DNA from: Sphingomonadaceae bacterium
GTDB taxonomy: Bacteria > Pseudomonadota > Alphaproteobacteria > Sphingomonadales > Sphingomonadaceae
Direction: 5' to 3'
NCBI GenBank assembly: GCA_016000085.1
Contig: JAECRT010000032.1
Coordinates: 1-34,698, forward strand
Length of the DNA stretch: 34,698 nucleotides
The notes beneath the pieces are model-generated. The model was not told the origin of the DNA, ran no database searches, and worked only from the letters and a program-made list of their open reading frames with translations. The stretch's first letter is position 1. The number at the start of each line of letters is the position of its first letter. The position numbers were made by a program, and so were the translations under genes. Below, in pieces: positions 17,068-25,966 of the stretch.

Positions 17068-18405
17068 CTAGCGAACCGGGAGATCGGCATTCCGATCCGT
17101 ATCGGTGTCGCTTTCGCGCTCGGGTGGCAGGAATGCCTGCGACAATGCATGGTACAGACGTTCCTTCGAGACGGCCTGCGCCACGACATCGGCGATCAGC
17201 GACGAGGCGAGCAGCGGCATCATCAGGCCACGACTGCCGGTCGTCTCGGAAATGATGATGACCGCCGTCAGCGGGGCGCGGACGACACCGGTGAAATAGG
17301 CGACCATGCCGAGCAGCACGATCGCACCGCCGGAATAGGTCGGGAACAGCCAGCGCAGCATGTCACCGACGCCGGCGCCGACGGCGAGCGACGGAGCGAA
17401 AATGCCACCCGGCATGCCTGACACCGCCGTCGCCAGCGTCGTCGTCAGCTTGGCGATGCCGAACCAGTGCGGCACGTCGCCGCCGGTGATGATGCCGCGC
17501 GCCGCGCCATAACCAGTGCCCCAGGTCAGGCCGGTGGCGACGCCGATGATCGCGACGATCCCGCCGAGCGAACCCGCCAACAGCATCGGCCGCGACCGCA
17601 GCCAGACGACCGGTGACCAGCGTGTCCGCCCGGTCGCCAGCACCGCACGCGAGAAGAAAGCGCCCAGCAGCCCGCCGAGGATACCGGCCACGGGGGCGGC
17701 CAGCATCGTCTCGCGCACCGACAGCGTCTGTCGCATGACACCGAAATAGACATAGTCACCCGAGAGACCGAGGCTGACCATGCCTGCGATCAGCACCGCG
17801 GTCATCACCAGCAAGGTCATGCGCTGTTCGTAGGCGGCGGCCAGCTCCTCGATCGCAAAGGCGACGCCGGCCAGCGGGGTGTTGAACGCCGCGGCGACAC
17901 CGGCAGCGCCGCCCGCGATGAATACCGATGCGCGCAAGGGGATCACCATCACCCGATGCGCGTACCCCATGATCGATGCGGCGACCTGCACGGTCGGCCC
18001 TTCTCGCCCGGTCGAAGCGCCTACGAGCAAGGTGCCGATCGTGAGCACCAGCTTCGCGATCACGGTCTTTGCCGACACCAGACCGCCCATCGCATGGTCG
18101 GGATCACGCGTGGCCGCCATCACCTGCGGGATCCCCGATCCACGGGCCTGGGGAACGAAACGCGCCGTCAGACCAGCGATCGCCGCATAGCCCAGCGGGG
18201 TGACGATCAGCGGTGCCCACCACCAGCGCGCCGCGAGCGCCACGAAGCGGTTCCCCGCCCAGTCCGCGAGATGCGCAAACACCAGCGCGACGAGCCCGAT
18301 CATCACCGCGCCGCCCAGAATCGCCACGCGCCGCCGCCACACGGGTGCCGTGGGGCCATGCTCGCGCAGCAGATCGCGTGCCTGTTCGGGGAGTCGCACC
18401 ATCAT
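17068..18405 (-). CDS. ClC-family H+/Cl- antiporter
   Basis: 445-aa ClC protein without CBS domains. Chloride-selectivity motifs are GSGIP (89-93), GREGP with gating Glu135 (133-137) and GIFAPS in the second half. IEEL at 185-188 supplies an internal Glu aligned with the proton-transfer Glu of CLC-ec1, so 2Cl-/H+ exchange rather than a channel is likely. The frame is open upstream to 18597 through Arg-rich residues that look non-coding. The ATG at 18405 is chosen because it overlaps the preceding stop (ATGA) and follows GAAGG. A second ATG follows directly. It probably helps acid resistance or charge balance together with NhaA. Confidence 0.92.
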   Translation of the reverse strand: MMVRLPEQARDLLREHGPTAPVWRRRVAILGGAVMIGLVALVFAHLADWAGNRFVALAARWWWAPLIVTPLGYAAIAGLTARFVPQARGSGIPQVMAATRDPDHAMGGLVSAKTVIAKLVLTIGTLLVGASTGREGPTVQVAASIMGYAHRVMVIPLRASVFIAGGAAGVAAAFNTPLAGVAFAIEELAAAYEQRMTLLVMTAVLIAGMVSLGLSGDYVYFGVMRQTLSVRETMLAAPVAGILGGLLGAFFSRAVLATGRTRWSPVVWLRSRPMLLAGSLGGIVAIIGVATGLTWGTGYGAARGIITGGDVPHWFGIAKLTTTLATAVSGMPGGIFAPSLAVGAGVGDMLRWLFPTYSGGAIVLLGMVAYFTGVVRAPLTAVIIISETTGSRGLMMPLLASSLIADVVAQAVSKERLYHALSQAFLPPERESDTDTDRNADLPVR

Positions 18406-19610
18406 CCTTCGGCCGGTGCGCCGACCGCTGCGGCGACGAGGCAGACGAGCCCGATCGCGACGAAGCCGATCCGTTGTCCCATCGTTCCCTTCCCGTCCTT
18501 GATCGATATGATGAGCGCGAGGGCGCATTGCAGCGCGTAGAAGAGCGCGAAGGCGCGTGATGACAGCGCGACGACCTCGAACGGATCGGTCAGCCATACG
18601 ATGACGATCGCCAGTGCACCGGCCAGCGCGAATGCGAGCGGCACGCTGATCTTGCGCCCCGAGACCTCGTTGACCAGCCCACCAGAACCGATCGAGTCCG
18701 CCACCGCGGCGCTCAACTGGCTCGACACCGCGCCGACCAGCACGAACACGCCGAGCGCCGGCGCGATCAACTCCATGATGTCCAGGATGCCAGCGACGCC
18801 CTCAGTCGCTGCGGCACGCGTCAGGAAGGGCGTCAGCAAGGCGATGAAGGCGAGATAGATTGCCGACGAGATCCATTGCGCATGGCGCATCGTCCGGATC
18901 CGCAGCTCGGCGGGATAGGCATGACCGAGATATCGCGATGTCTCGAACCCTTGCACGGTGATGAGCAGCCCGAGCAACATCGGTACGCTGGCCAGGGACA
19001 GCTTCACCGGCGGCAGCGGATCGCCCGTGCCGTCGATCGCCGAGGAGATGCCGAGCGCGGCGAGCAGCCCGGCAATGATGCCGATCTTGATCGAGACGGT
19101 GCCGTGCGCGAGATGCTCGACCTTGCGCAGGCTGCCGCCCAGCGCGAGCAAGGTCATCAGTGCGATCAGGACGGTAACGATGACGTTGGCCGCCAGCGGC
19201 TGAGACGCGGGATCGATCGCTACAGGCTTGAGCGAAAATTCTGCCAGCAGCTTGAGATAATAGGCGACCGACACCGCATAGGCGAGCGCGAGGACGCCCT
19301 GGGTCACGCGCGCGAGCCACGCGACCGGATCATTGAACCGCGCGGTGGCCAGATGGCTTTCGACATGGATGATATTGAAGCGGATCACCGCGCCTGCGGC
19401 GTAGGCGATGGCAAGAAGCACGGCCATCGCACCCAGCGCTGCGCTGCCGAACTCGCGCGCCAGCAGCGGTCCGCAGATCAGGAAGCCCGAGCCGATGATC
19501 GAGGCGAGCGGCGTGACGGTCGCACGCCAGCCATCTGATCGTGCAAACTTCCCGAACGTCAGCGCGATCGTGACGATCACGGCAACAATCAGGGCGACTA
19601 TAACGATCAT
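18402..19610 (-). CDS. APC-superfamily-like polytopic membrane protein
   Basis: 402-aa inner-membrane protein with about eleven hydrophobic helices. The N-terminal ASIIGSGFLICGPLLAREFG, with a broken first helix (IIGSGF), resembles the amino-acid/polyamine/organocation and Nramp-like fold, and LLITVQGFETSRYLGHAYP resembles the sixth helix of that fold. I cannot assign a substrate; classic Nramp metal ligands (DPGN, MPH) are not seen. The ATG at 19610 is preferred over the upstream GTG-type option because it overlaps the DUF2254 stop (ATGA) and has GGGAGG just upstream. The stop overlaps the ClC start. Confidence 0.75.
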   Translation of the reverse strand: MIVIVALIVAVIVTIALTFGKFARSDGWRATVTPLASIIGSGFLICGPLLAREFGSAALGAMAVLLAIAYAAGAVIRFNIIHVESHLATARFNDPVAWLARVTQGVLALAYAVSVAYYLKLLAEFSLKPVAIDPASQPLAANVIVTVLIALMTLLALGGSLRKVEHLAHGTVSIKIGIIAGLLAALGISSAIDGTGDPLPPVKLSLASVPMLLGLLITVQGFETSRYLGHAYPAELRIRTMRHAQWISSAIYLAFIALLTPFLTRAAATEGVAGILDIMELIAPALGVFVLVGAVSSQLSAAVADSIGSGGLVNEVSGRKISVPLAFALAGALAIVIVWLTDPFEVVALSSRAFALFYALQCALALIISIKDGKGTMGQRIGFVAIGLVCLVAAAVGAPAEG

Positions 19611-21016
19611 GCAGTTCCTCCCAGCCACGCATTGCCGTCCCGGAGGCGACGTCTGTAATCGGGTTCAGCCAGCGCACGCAGCAGGTCGTCGGCGCGCATC
19701 AGTACCGTGTCGCGGCACGTGCCGTCGAGCGCCGTTTCGGACAGCTCCCGGAATTCGCGGGTCTGGCGCGCTAGACAAGCGATGCGGCCCGGGTCGTCGC
19801 AGTGGAGCGCGACATCGCCAAGCGCGCCGAGGAAATGCTTTCCTGCAATCATATCGGCGCTCGCATATTGCGCGAGCGCGCCGAACGACCGGGCGATGAA
19901 GCCCTCGAACGTTACCGGATGCGCGATGACGCGTAGCCTATCGTCTTCATCCGCACGCAACCGCGACGGCAGGTCGCGTCGGGCCAAATCCGCCATTGCG
20001 GCGCCTAGCCAGTCGAGGCAGCTGTTCGCGGTGAACGGATCGTTGACCCCCGGCGACAGCGCGCGGGTAGCGATCTCGACAAGTTCGTCGATCAAGAAGC
20101 GCAGGTCCTGGAGCGCAGTACGTCTGGAGCCGACCGCGAAGGCCTCGCGCAGGGCCTTCGCCGCGGCCTCGTCGCAGCGTTCGCCCGGCCATGCCTCGAG
20201 CAATACGCTGCCCTTGTGGATGAAATCGCCTGGCTGATACTGCAGGCGGATCACGAGGTCGTGCTCATGCGCCGCGGCCATGAGTGTGCTCTCGTCGATC
20301 AGTTGGATATACCCGGTGTCCTGTGACCGGACCGGCGCGCGCCGGTCATGGTCGGCGCGACCGGCCTCGGCCCGGAACACGGCGGGTATTCGTGGATCGT
20401 CAGAGCGCTCCTCGAGCGGCGTCCCGACGAACACCGGAAAGCGCGCATCGATCTCCTCGATCAGCCGGTCGCCGATCCGCTCGATGACGTTGTTGATATG
20501 GATCCGCATCGGCACGTGGTGGATGAAGAAGATCAGCACCGCGATCGAGCAGAGCACTAGGATCAACGCAACCAGCAAGGCAAGCTGTGGCACGAAGGCT
20601 GCTGCCCCGGCTCCACTTTCGCCGGTCGAACGGATGGTCCGCAGGACGACCAGCGAATAGACGAAGGTCGCGATGAAGGTGCCGAGCGTCACCTGGTTGC
20701 CGCGATCCGACATGAAATTGCTCAGCAGTCGCGGACCATATTGCCCCGAGGCGTAGACCACTGCGGCGATCGTCACCGAGAAGGTCGTTCCGGCGACCCC
20801 AATCATCGACCCGCCGATCGACGATAGCAGGCTGCGCGCGCCATCCGGCCGCGCGGCATAAAGCCATGCCAAGCCGTCCATCCACGCCGAGCCCGCGTGA
20901 CTGTCGATATAGACCATCGCCAACGCGAGCAGCAACGCGCCGACCGCCATCACCGTCGGCACGAACCAGTAGCTTTCACGCAGATCGTTCGACAGGCGCA
21001 GCAGGCGGGCTCTCAT
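19607..21016 (-). CDS. DUF2254 membrane protein
   Basis: 469-aa DUF2254 family protein of unknown function. Four hydrophobic segments in the first 180 residues surround the family signature SIGGSMIGVAGTTFSVTIAA and SGQYGPRLLSNFMSDRGNQ. A long soluble C-terminal part follows (TGYIQLIDESTLMAAA, HEHDLVIRLQYQPGDFIHKG, then IATRALSPGVNDPFTA). The ATG at 21016 places the start just before the first helix; the upstream open frame is Pro/Arg-rich and unlikely to be translated. It is 64 nt from the DUF389 stop, the only loose joint in the operon. A role in ion homeostasis is inferred from neighbours only. Confidence 0.88.
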   Translation of the reverse strand: MRARLLRLSNDLRESYWFVPTVMAVGALLLALAMVYIDSHAGSAWMDGLAWLYAARPDGARSLLSSIGGSMIGVAGTTFSVTIAAVVYASGQYGPRLLSNFMSDRGNQVTLGTFIATFVYSLVVLRTIRSTGESGAGAAAFVPQLALLVALILVLCSIAVLIFFIHHVPMRIHINNVIERIGDRLIEEIDARFPVFVGTPLEERSDDPRIPAVFRAEAGRADHDRRAPVRSQDTGYIQLIDESTLMAAAHEHDLVIRLQYQPGDFIHKGSVLLEAWPGERCDEAAAKALREAFAVGSRRTALQDLRFLIDELVEIATRALSPGVNDPFTANSCLDWLGAAMADLARRDLPSRLRADEDDRLRVIAHPVTFEGFIARSFGALAQYASADMIAGKHFLGALGDVALHCDDPGRIACLARQTREFRELSETALDGTCRDTVLMRADDLLRALAEPDYRRRLRDGNAWLGGTA

Positions 21017-21080
21017 GCTTGTTTTGCCGCATCGGCCGCCATCTCGCTCACGCGATCGGCTTGGGGCAGGAAACGGCCGA

Positions 21081-22643
21081 TCATTGTGCGATAGCGATCG
21101 AGAGGGCGAACCGTTGGCCTGCGGCGGGTGCGGCCACGGCACCGACGCCCTGCGTCGCCAGCATCGCCGCCACCGCTCGTGCCCGTCTCTGGGTGAGGTT
21201 CGGTCGCGCGGGAGGTTCGCCGCCCGGCAAACCTGGAACCGAGAGCGTCGGCACGTTCCAACGCCGTGCCGCCCACGCGGATGTGATTACTGCGGCGCGC
21301 GCTGATGCATCAAGCGTATCGACATTGTCAGCGAATTCAATCTCGGGCAGCGACCCCTGCGGCGGCACGATCGTCACGGTCCACCCGTCCGTTTCCGCCG
21401 CGGCACGCACTTCGAGGGTGCGATAGGTAGCGATGGTTGCGCCCGGCAGCGGCACCGCCGCCGCGGTCGCCCGCCGGTGATCGCGATCGATAGTGACGTC
21501 GTCAGCTGCTATGCCTGTGATGAGCGCGATCATCCGCGCCAGCGCCGTCATCCGCTGCGCTTCGAGGTTCGACTGATCCCCGGCCTGGCGCAACTCTTCG
21601 CGCTGCGCATCGAGTGCGCCCGCACCGGCTTCGAGTAGAACCTGGTCGATATCGAGCCGGACGGGACGGCCAAGTGCATCTGCGATCGACTTCTGCAAGG
21701 TCGCGGTCTTGTGGGTCCGCCCGCGTGGGGCAATAACGACCGCCCGAACGACGTTCGGCTCACGGTCGAACTCGACCTCCAATTGCGTGACGCGCGCATC
21801 GCTGCCGAACCGGTCGTTGAGCAGTGAACGCACCTGCGACACCGTCAGCGCCTCGCGCGCAATGCGATTTAGCGACAGTCCGAGTGGGACCGCCATAACC
21901 GCGAATACCAGAAGCAATACGATGGTCTGCATCCAGCTTTGCCGCGAGGAGAGATGGTGCGCAAAGCCGTAGTACCGCGCCATGACCGTTGCGGAGAGAG
22001 CGATGGTGATGAAGTTCGTGACGAACAGCGCAAGCGCTCCGCCAAGGACAGGCAGGTTCCAGGTCGCGAGGCCATATCCGACGACGGCCAGCGGCGGCAT
22101 CAACGCAGTGGCGATGGCGACGCCGACTATCGTCTCCCCGCGGCCTCTGATGATGGCGAAAGTGCCGGCCAACGCGGCGAACAGCGCGACACCCAGGTCG
22201 AACAGATTTGGTCGCGTTCGCGCCACGATCTCGGCAGTGGGTGCCTGCAATGGCGACAGGCTGACGATCAGCGCGGTGAAGACGACAGCCGCGAGCGATC
22301 CGAGGGCAAGCGCGAACACCGACCGCCGCATTTCGGCGAAATCGAACAGCGCGAGGCTGAAGCCGAAACCGAGAATGGGATTCATCAGCGGCGAGATCAG
22401 CATGGCGCCGATCACCACGGCAGGCGATGAGAGCAGCAGCCCGAGCACCGCGATGCCTGCCGACATCATCGTCATGAAAGCGTAGCGATGCGACCAGCCG
22501 CTTTCCTCTACGATCCGCGCGACAACCGCTTCGTGGTCGATCGGACCGACGACACTGCGCCGCCACCATTTGTAGAGGGCAAGTCTGGTCAACCGCTCGC
22601 GTATGGGATCTCGTCCAACGGTCCCGTCGGCGTCAGCCATCAT
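21081..22643 (-). CDS. DUF389 membrane protein with long C-terminal domain
   Basis: 520-aa protein. About six hydrophobic segments (residues 55-260) carry the DUF389 motifs SSPAVVIGAMLISPLMNPI and ATALMPPLAVVGYGL. A soluble part of about 260 residues follows, ending in SVPGLPGGEPPARPNLTQRR, which faintly recalls the OmpA-type NxxLSxxRA helix. DUF389 proteins are widespread and uncharacterised. The start codon (a double ATG) overlaps the stop of the 64-aa ORF (ATGA). The C-terminal domain is larger than in minimal DUF389 proteins and may be a sensor or periplasmic module; topology was judged by eye. Confidence 0.87.
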   Translation of the reverse strand: MMADADGTVGRDPIRERLTRLALYKWWRRSVVGPIDHEAVVARIVEESGWSHRYAFMTMMSAGIAVLGLLLSSPAVVIGAMLISPLMNPILGFGFSLALFDFAEMRRSVFALALGSLAAVVFTALIVSLSPLQAPTAEIVARTRPNLFDLGVALFAALAGTFAIIRGRGETIVGVAIATALMPPLAVVGYGLATWNLPVLGGALALFVTNFITIALSATVMARYYGFAHHLSSRQSWMQTIVLLLVFAVMAVPLGLSLNRIAREALTVSQVRSLLNDRFGSDARVTQLEVEFDREPNVVRAVVIAPRGRTHKTATLQKSIADALGRPVRLDIDQVLLEAGAGALDAQREELRQAGDQSNLEAQRMTALARMIALITGIAADDVTIDRDHRRATAAAVPLPGATIATYRTLEVRAAAETDGWTVTIVPPQGSLPEIEFADNVDTLDASARAAVITSAWAARRWNVPTLSVPGLPGGEPPARPNLTQRRARAVAAMLATQGVGAVAAPAAGQRFALSIAIAQ

Positions 22644-22834
22644 GCGCCTGGTTCCTCAAAATGCAGTTCACGCCCAGCGGCTATATTGCTCCATGCGGCT
22701 GTAGCCAACCAGGTGCCGCGTGGGCAAACATTGCCGAGAACCGCAAGACGAATCGCCATGACCCACGCCCCTGAATGTATCACATAGGGGGATTCGGGAG
22801 CGATGCTGCGGCCCGTTTTGTGACCTGCGATCAT
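22640..22834 (-). CDS. 64-aa ORF locked between two ATGA overlaps
   Basis: Small ORF of no recognised family. Its ATG overlaps the pirin-like gene stop (ATGA) and its own TGA overlaps the DUF389 ATG (ATGA), so ribosomes can pass from one gene to the next. The peptide has no clear membrane helix or signal peptide; it reads MIAGHKTGRSIAPESPYVIH at the start and AAGRELHFEEPGA at the end. It may be a genuine small subunit or only a coupling device that carries ribosomes to DUF389. Without the double overlap I would have dismissed it. Confidence 0.45.
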   Translation of the reverse strand: MIAGHKTGRSIAPESPYVIHSGAWVMAIRLAVLGNVCPRGTWLATAAWSNIAAGRELHFEEPGA

Positions 22835-23514
22835 GCAGGCATCTCGATCAGCATGAGTTCCGCGTCGTCCTTGCCAGATACGACAAGCCTTGTTTCCCCG
22901 TCGATCGCGATGCCTTCATATGGCGCAAGTCCCGTTCCATCGTGCGTGACAGCCCCTTTCAGAAGAAACGCATAGGCGCTGGCAGCCGTAATCGGAATGT
23001 CGGCGGACAGGCCGTTCGGTATATGATGCTTCGTCATCGTCGCGGCACAATGCAGGCGATATAAGCCTGTATCGCGCATGCCGGCGATGACCTGGGTCTC
23101 TTGCGGTCGGCTTTGGCGCAGTCGCCGCACGACGGCCGGGGCGTGCGGAGCCTCGCAGGTCAGCCAGATCTCGGTGTAGGCCGCGTCGACATCGAGCGCG
23201 TTGGCGATCGAGAAATGGAGTCCCGACCCGGCGTAGGTCGATAATACCTGCCCGCTGCGGACGCGCGTTGCTTCGCCGTTCAGTCGCACGAAGTCGATCG
23301 CGCCACTCTCGACGATATGGATCACCTCCGTGCCATAATGCGTCACGGGCGTGGTCGCTGCGTTCGGCACCAATATGTTGTGGTTGACCGCGCGCAGCGC
23401 TCCCCAGTTGACCAGATCGACGTTTTGCGCGCCCGCGAAACAGAAATGATGACGCGCCCGGATCCATCCGAGTTCCGAGACGCCCAGCGATGCTGCATGT
23501 CGATGCGAGATCAT
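22831..23514 (-). CDS. Pirin-like bicupin protein with altered metal site
   Basis: 227-aa cupin protein resembling YhhW-type pirins: HRHAASLGVSELGWIRARHHF at the start, WGALRAVNHNILV, then the cupin core and the C-terminal DDAELMLIEMP. Pirins normally bind a metal with HxH near the first cupin motif and HxE in the second. Here the first motif reads VTHYGTEVIH, keeping one His, and the second reads GSGLHFSIAN, with His and Glu replaced. Quercetinase activity is therefore doubtful and a structural or regulatory role more likely. Its start overlaps the nhaA stop and its stop overlaps the next ORF. Confidence 0.8.
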   Translation of the reverse strand: MISHRHAASLGVSELGWIRARHHFCFAGAQNVDLVNWGALRAVNHNILVPNAATTPVTHYGTEVIHIVESGAIDFVRLNGEATRVRSGQVLSTYAGSGLHFSIANALDVDAAYTEIWLTCEAPHAPAVVRRLRQSRPQETQVIAGMRDTGLYRLHCAATMTKHHIPNGLSADIPITAASAYAFLLKGAVTHDGTGLAPYEGIAIDGETRLVVSGKDDAELMLIEMPA

Positions 23515-24704
23515 GGCACCATATCCTGGTGCTTTGAATTTTCGGTCCCACTTCCCATGCGCAGGACCACGAATCCGAGCAGACCCGCGAGAAACGATCC
23601 TCCCAACACGCCGATCTTGGCTTCTGCCTGCAGCAGCGGGCTTGCCGGGAAGGCGAGCAATGTGATGAAGATGCTCATCGTGAAGCCGATGCCGCAGAGC
23701 AGCGCCACACCGAACAACTGGAGCCGGTTCGCGTGCGCGGGCATATCCGCCAATCCTGTTTTAACCACTAGGATAGAAAACCCGAATACGCCGACCACCT
23801 TGCCAATCAGCAGGCCGGCCGCGGTGCCGACCGTAACCGGTGCCAACATGGCGCCGGGAGGAAGGCCGAGAACCGGAACCGCCGCATTTGTCAGTCCGAA
23901 GATGGGCACGATGAGGAAGCCGACGGGGGTGTGCAGAAGTTGCTCCAGTCGATGGAGCGGGCTGACGCAGTCCGCATCGGAGCGACCGGGCGTGCGCTCC
24001 ATCGGGATGGTAAAGGCCAGCATCACGCCGGCGAGCGTGGCGTGGATGCCGGATCGCAAGACGAATACCCATAGGATCACCCCGACCAGCAGGTAGGGGG
24101 ACAAGCGCCGGACGCCGAGGCGGTTGAGCGCGATCAACACGCAAAGCGCCACGCCGGCACCCGCCAGATCTGGCAACGACAGCCCCGCAGTGTAGAACAG
24201 CGCGATGATGACGACCGCGCCCAGATCGTCGATGATCGCGAGTGCGGCCAAAAACACCCGCAGCGACGCCGGAACGCGATTGCCCAGCATGCCGATGACG
24301 CCGAGCGCGAAGGCGATATCGGTCGCGGCGGGGATCGCCCAGCCGGCGGCTGTCGGGCCGCGATTGAATGCCAGGTAGATGAGCGCCGGCACGATCATCC
24401 CGCCCGCGGCGGCGACGCCCGGGAGAATACGGCGCGACCACGTCGAGAGTTGACCGTCCAGCACTTCGCGCTTGATCTCAAGTCCGACGAGAAGGAAGAA
24501 CACGGCCATCATGCCATCGTTAATCCAGTGGCTGAGCGAGAGCGGCCCGAGATAGGCGTGCAGCATCGCAGCGTAGCTCGTTCCGAGCGGGGAGTTGGCG
24601 ATAACCAGCGCCACGACCGCAGCCGCCATGAGCACAATGCCCGCGGACGATTGCGCTTCGAGGAAGCGGCGGATTGCGCTCTGGCGCGCGTATATTTGGG
24701 TCAT
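23511..24704 (-). CDS. nhaA: Na+/H+ antiporter NhaA
   Basis: 397-aa inner-membrane exchanger that expels Na+ or Li+ for protons, important at alkaline pH and high salt. Family hallmarks are FFLLVGLEIKREVLDG (68-84), PAATDIAFALGV with Asp129, and AIIDDLGAVVIIA with Asp159 and Asp160, matching the E. coli Asp133, Asp163 and Asp164 ion-binding residues. ATG 24704 is preferred over the TTG-initiated longer frame (24749) because it sits close to the usual NhaA N-terminus. First gene of the operon. The last residues overlap the start of the pirin-like gene. No clear ribosome site; the promoter should lie just upstream. Confidence 0.95.
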   Translation of the reverse strand: MTQIYARQSAIRRFLEAQSSAGIVLMAAAVVALVIANSPLGTSYAAMLHAYLGPLSLSHWINDGMMAVFFLLVGLEIKREVLDGQLSTWSRRILPGVAAAGGMIVPALIYLAFNRGPTAAGWAIPAATDIAFALGVIGMLGNRVPASLRVFLAALAIIDDLGAVVIIALFYTAGLSLPDLAGAGVALCVLIALNRLGVRRLSPYLLVGVILWVFVLRSGIHATLAGVMLAFTIPMERTPGRSDADCVSPLHRLEQLLHTPVGFLIVPIFGLTNAAVPVLGLPPGAMLAPVTVGTAAGLLIGKVVGVFGFSILVVKTGLADMPAHANRLQLFGVALLCGIGFTMSIFITLLAFPASPLLQAEAKIGVLGGSFLAGLLGFVVLRMGSGTENSKHQDMVP

Positions 24705-25519
24705 CGGCGGGAGTCCGGTCGCAAGGATTATCGCTGGCGGCCCGACCAACGTGATAACCTGTCCGATTCCAACGGAACGCGAACACCCTCGGGCGGCTAT
24801 CGCATCAGTCGGTCAATGGGGCAACCGAAGACGTTAGCCTTGCCGTTTTAAGCGCACACTAATTTACCGTCTTCCAGGCTCGCTAGGCATGCTGGGCAGT
24901 TGCCCGACTGGACCGGACAGCGCCCGAATTGGGCGGGCGTTCTACGGGCCGAGAAGCAGCGTAACCTGTGAAGCATCTGCTTTGAGATACCGACAATTAC
25001 TCTAGCCAGGATATGTCGGCAAGGTTTCACATCGTAGCCGGTTCGCCACATCCCGCGAGGCAGTCCAATCGCGTTAGGCAACCCGCGTGGCCGGTCGCCC
25101 TCTGGCGGAGAACTGCTTTGGCGAGCTCAAACCGCAATGCCGCCGGTCAGGTTCGGGCAGGCTTGCTCATTCAATGCGTGGCGCGCTTTCAGCTCGGGCT
25201 GGCGGCATGTACCGTCACAATTTTCCGCGTCCAGGCGTCATTGACGCGAGCCTGCCACTGGATCACCTCAATCGCGCGCCATCAATGATCAACAATCGCT
25301 GAATGGCTCTTTCGCGTTGCCGAGGCGTTATCTGCCAGCAACGATTCAGAAAGATACCATGGCAAGCCCCATAAACGACTTTGGCGAACATCGTACCGCC
25401 TTCTCACCTTTGGCTGCTCGGATGTTCAACTATGATCGAGCGGGAGAGGTCGCCCGGGATCGAGAAACCTTCGATCCCGATCGCTGCAATGAAACCATCT
25501 CGCAGAAGGAGGTTGTCGA
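24705..25519. other. 815-nt divergent intergenic region
   Basis: Lies between the divergent nhaA operon (-) and the lipoprotein/CDF pair (+), so it should contain both promoters. I saw no convincing EcfG-type motif. Several short open frames occur. The only one with any support (25359-25523, 54 aa, beginning MASPINDFGEHRTAF) ends in an ATGA overlap with the lipoprotein gene but lacks a good ribosome site and a recognisable family. Otherwise I see nothing specific. Confidence 0.4.
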
Positions 25520-25966
25520 ATGAAGTTTGGTATCTTCTCCGCCTTCTTGCTGCTTGGGGCATGCGATGCGTTGCCGCGCGACCCCGCCGGTACTTCGGTA
25601 CGGGTTGCGCAAATGCAGAGCTTCACAGTGGCACTGGCCGATCCTACCGTTCACGGTGCGCCGGAAGTCGCAAAGCTTGTCCATGAAATCGAGCGGAGAA
25701 CCGGTGCGCATGCTCGATGGCTGCCAGGATCGGGGGAGGCGCTATTTCGGCAACTCGATGACGGCACAATGGATCTCGTCATCGGACGTTTTGCGGCCGA
25801 CAGTCCCTGGGCGACGGCTGTGGCCTTCGGCCCGACCCTCTCGACAAGCGGAGCCACAGACACACCGCTCAAGCTCAGGGCGGCCATGCGCAATGGTGAG
25901 AACCGATGGATCATGACGGTAGAGCGCGCCAGCCGCGCGATATCGCAGGAGGCGCGAGAAGAATGA
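25520..25966 (+). CDS. Small predicted lipoprotein, solute-binding-like
   Basis: 148-aa exported lipoprotein: short signal MKFGIFSAFLLLGAC with lipobox and lipidated Cys15. The mature part (VHEIERRTGAHARWLP, LDDGTMDLVIGRFAADSPWA, VAFGPTL) looks like one lobe of a periplasmic substrate-binding protein of the family-3 type, too short for the full two-lobe fold. The start has AAGGAGG about 7 nt upstream. Its stop overlaps the start of the CDF exporter gene (ATGA), so the two are made together; it might deliver or sense the exported metal. Family membership is tentative. Confidence 0.7.
   Translation: MKFGIFSAFLLLGACDALPRDPAGTSVRVAQMQSFTVALADPTVHGAPEVAKLVHEIERRTGAHARWLPGSGEALFRQLDDGTMDLVIGRFAADSPWATAVAFGPTLSTSGATDTPLKLRAAMRNGENRWIMTVERASRAISQEAREE

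Noticed and set aside
25013-25288. 91-aa frame in the nhaA/lipoprotein gap
   Set aside because: No ribosome site, no domain, and several competing frames of similar length.
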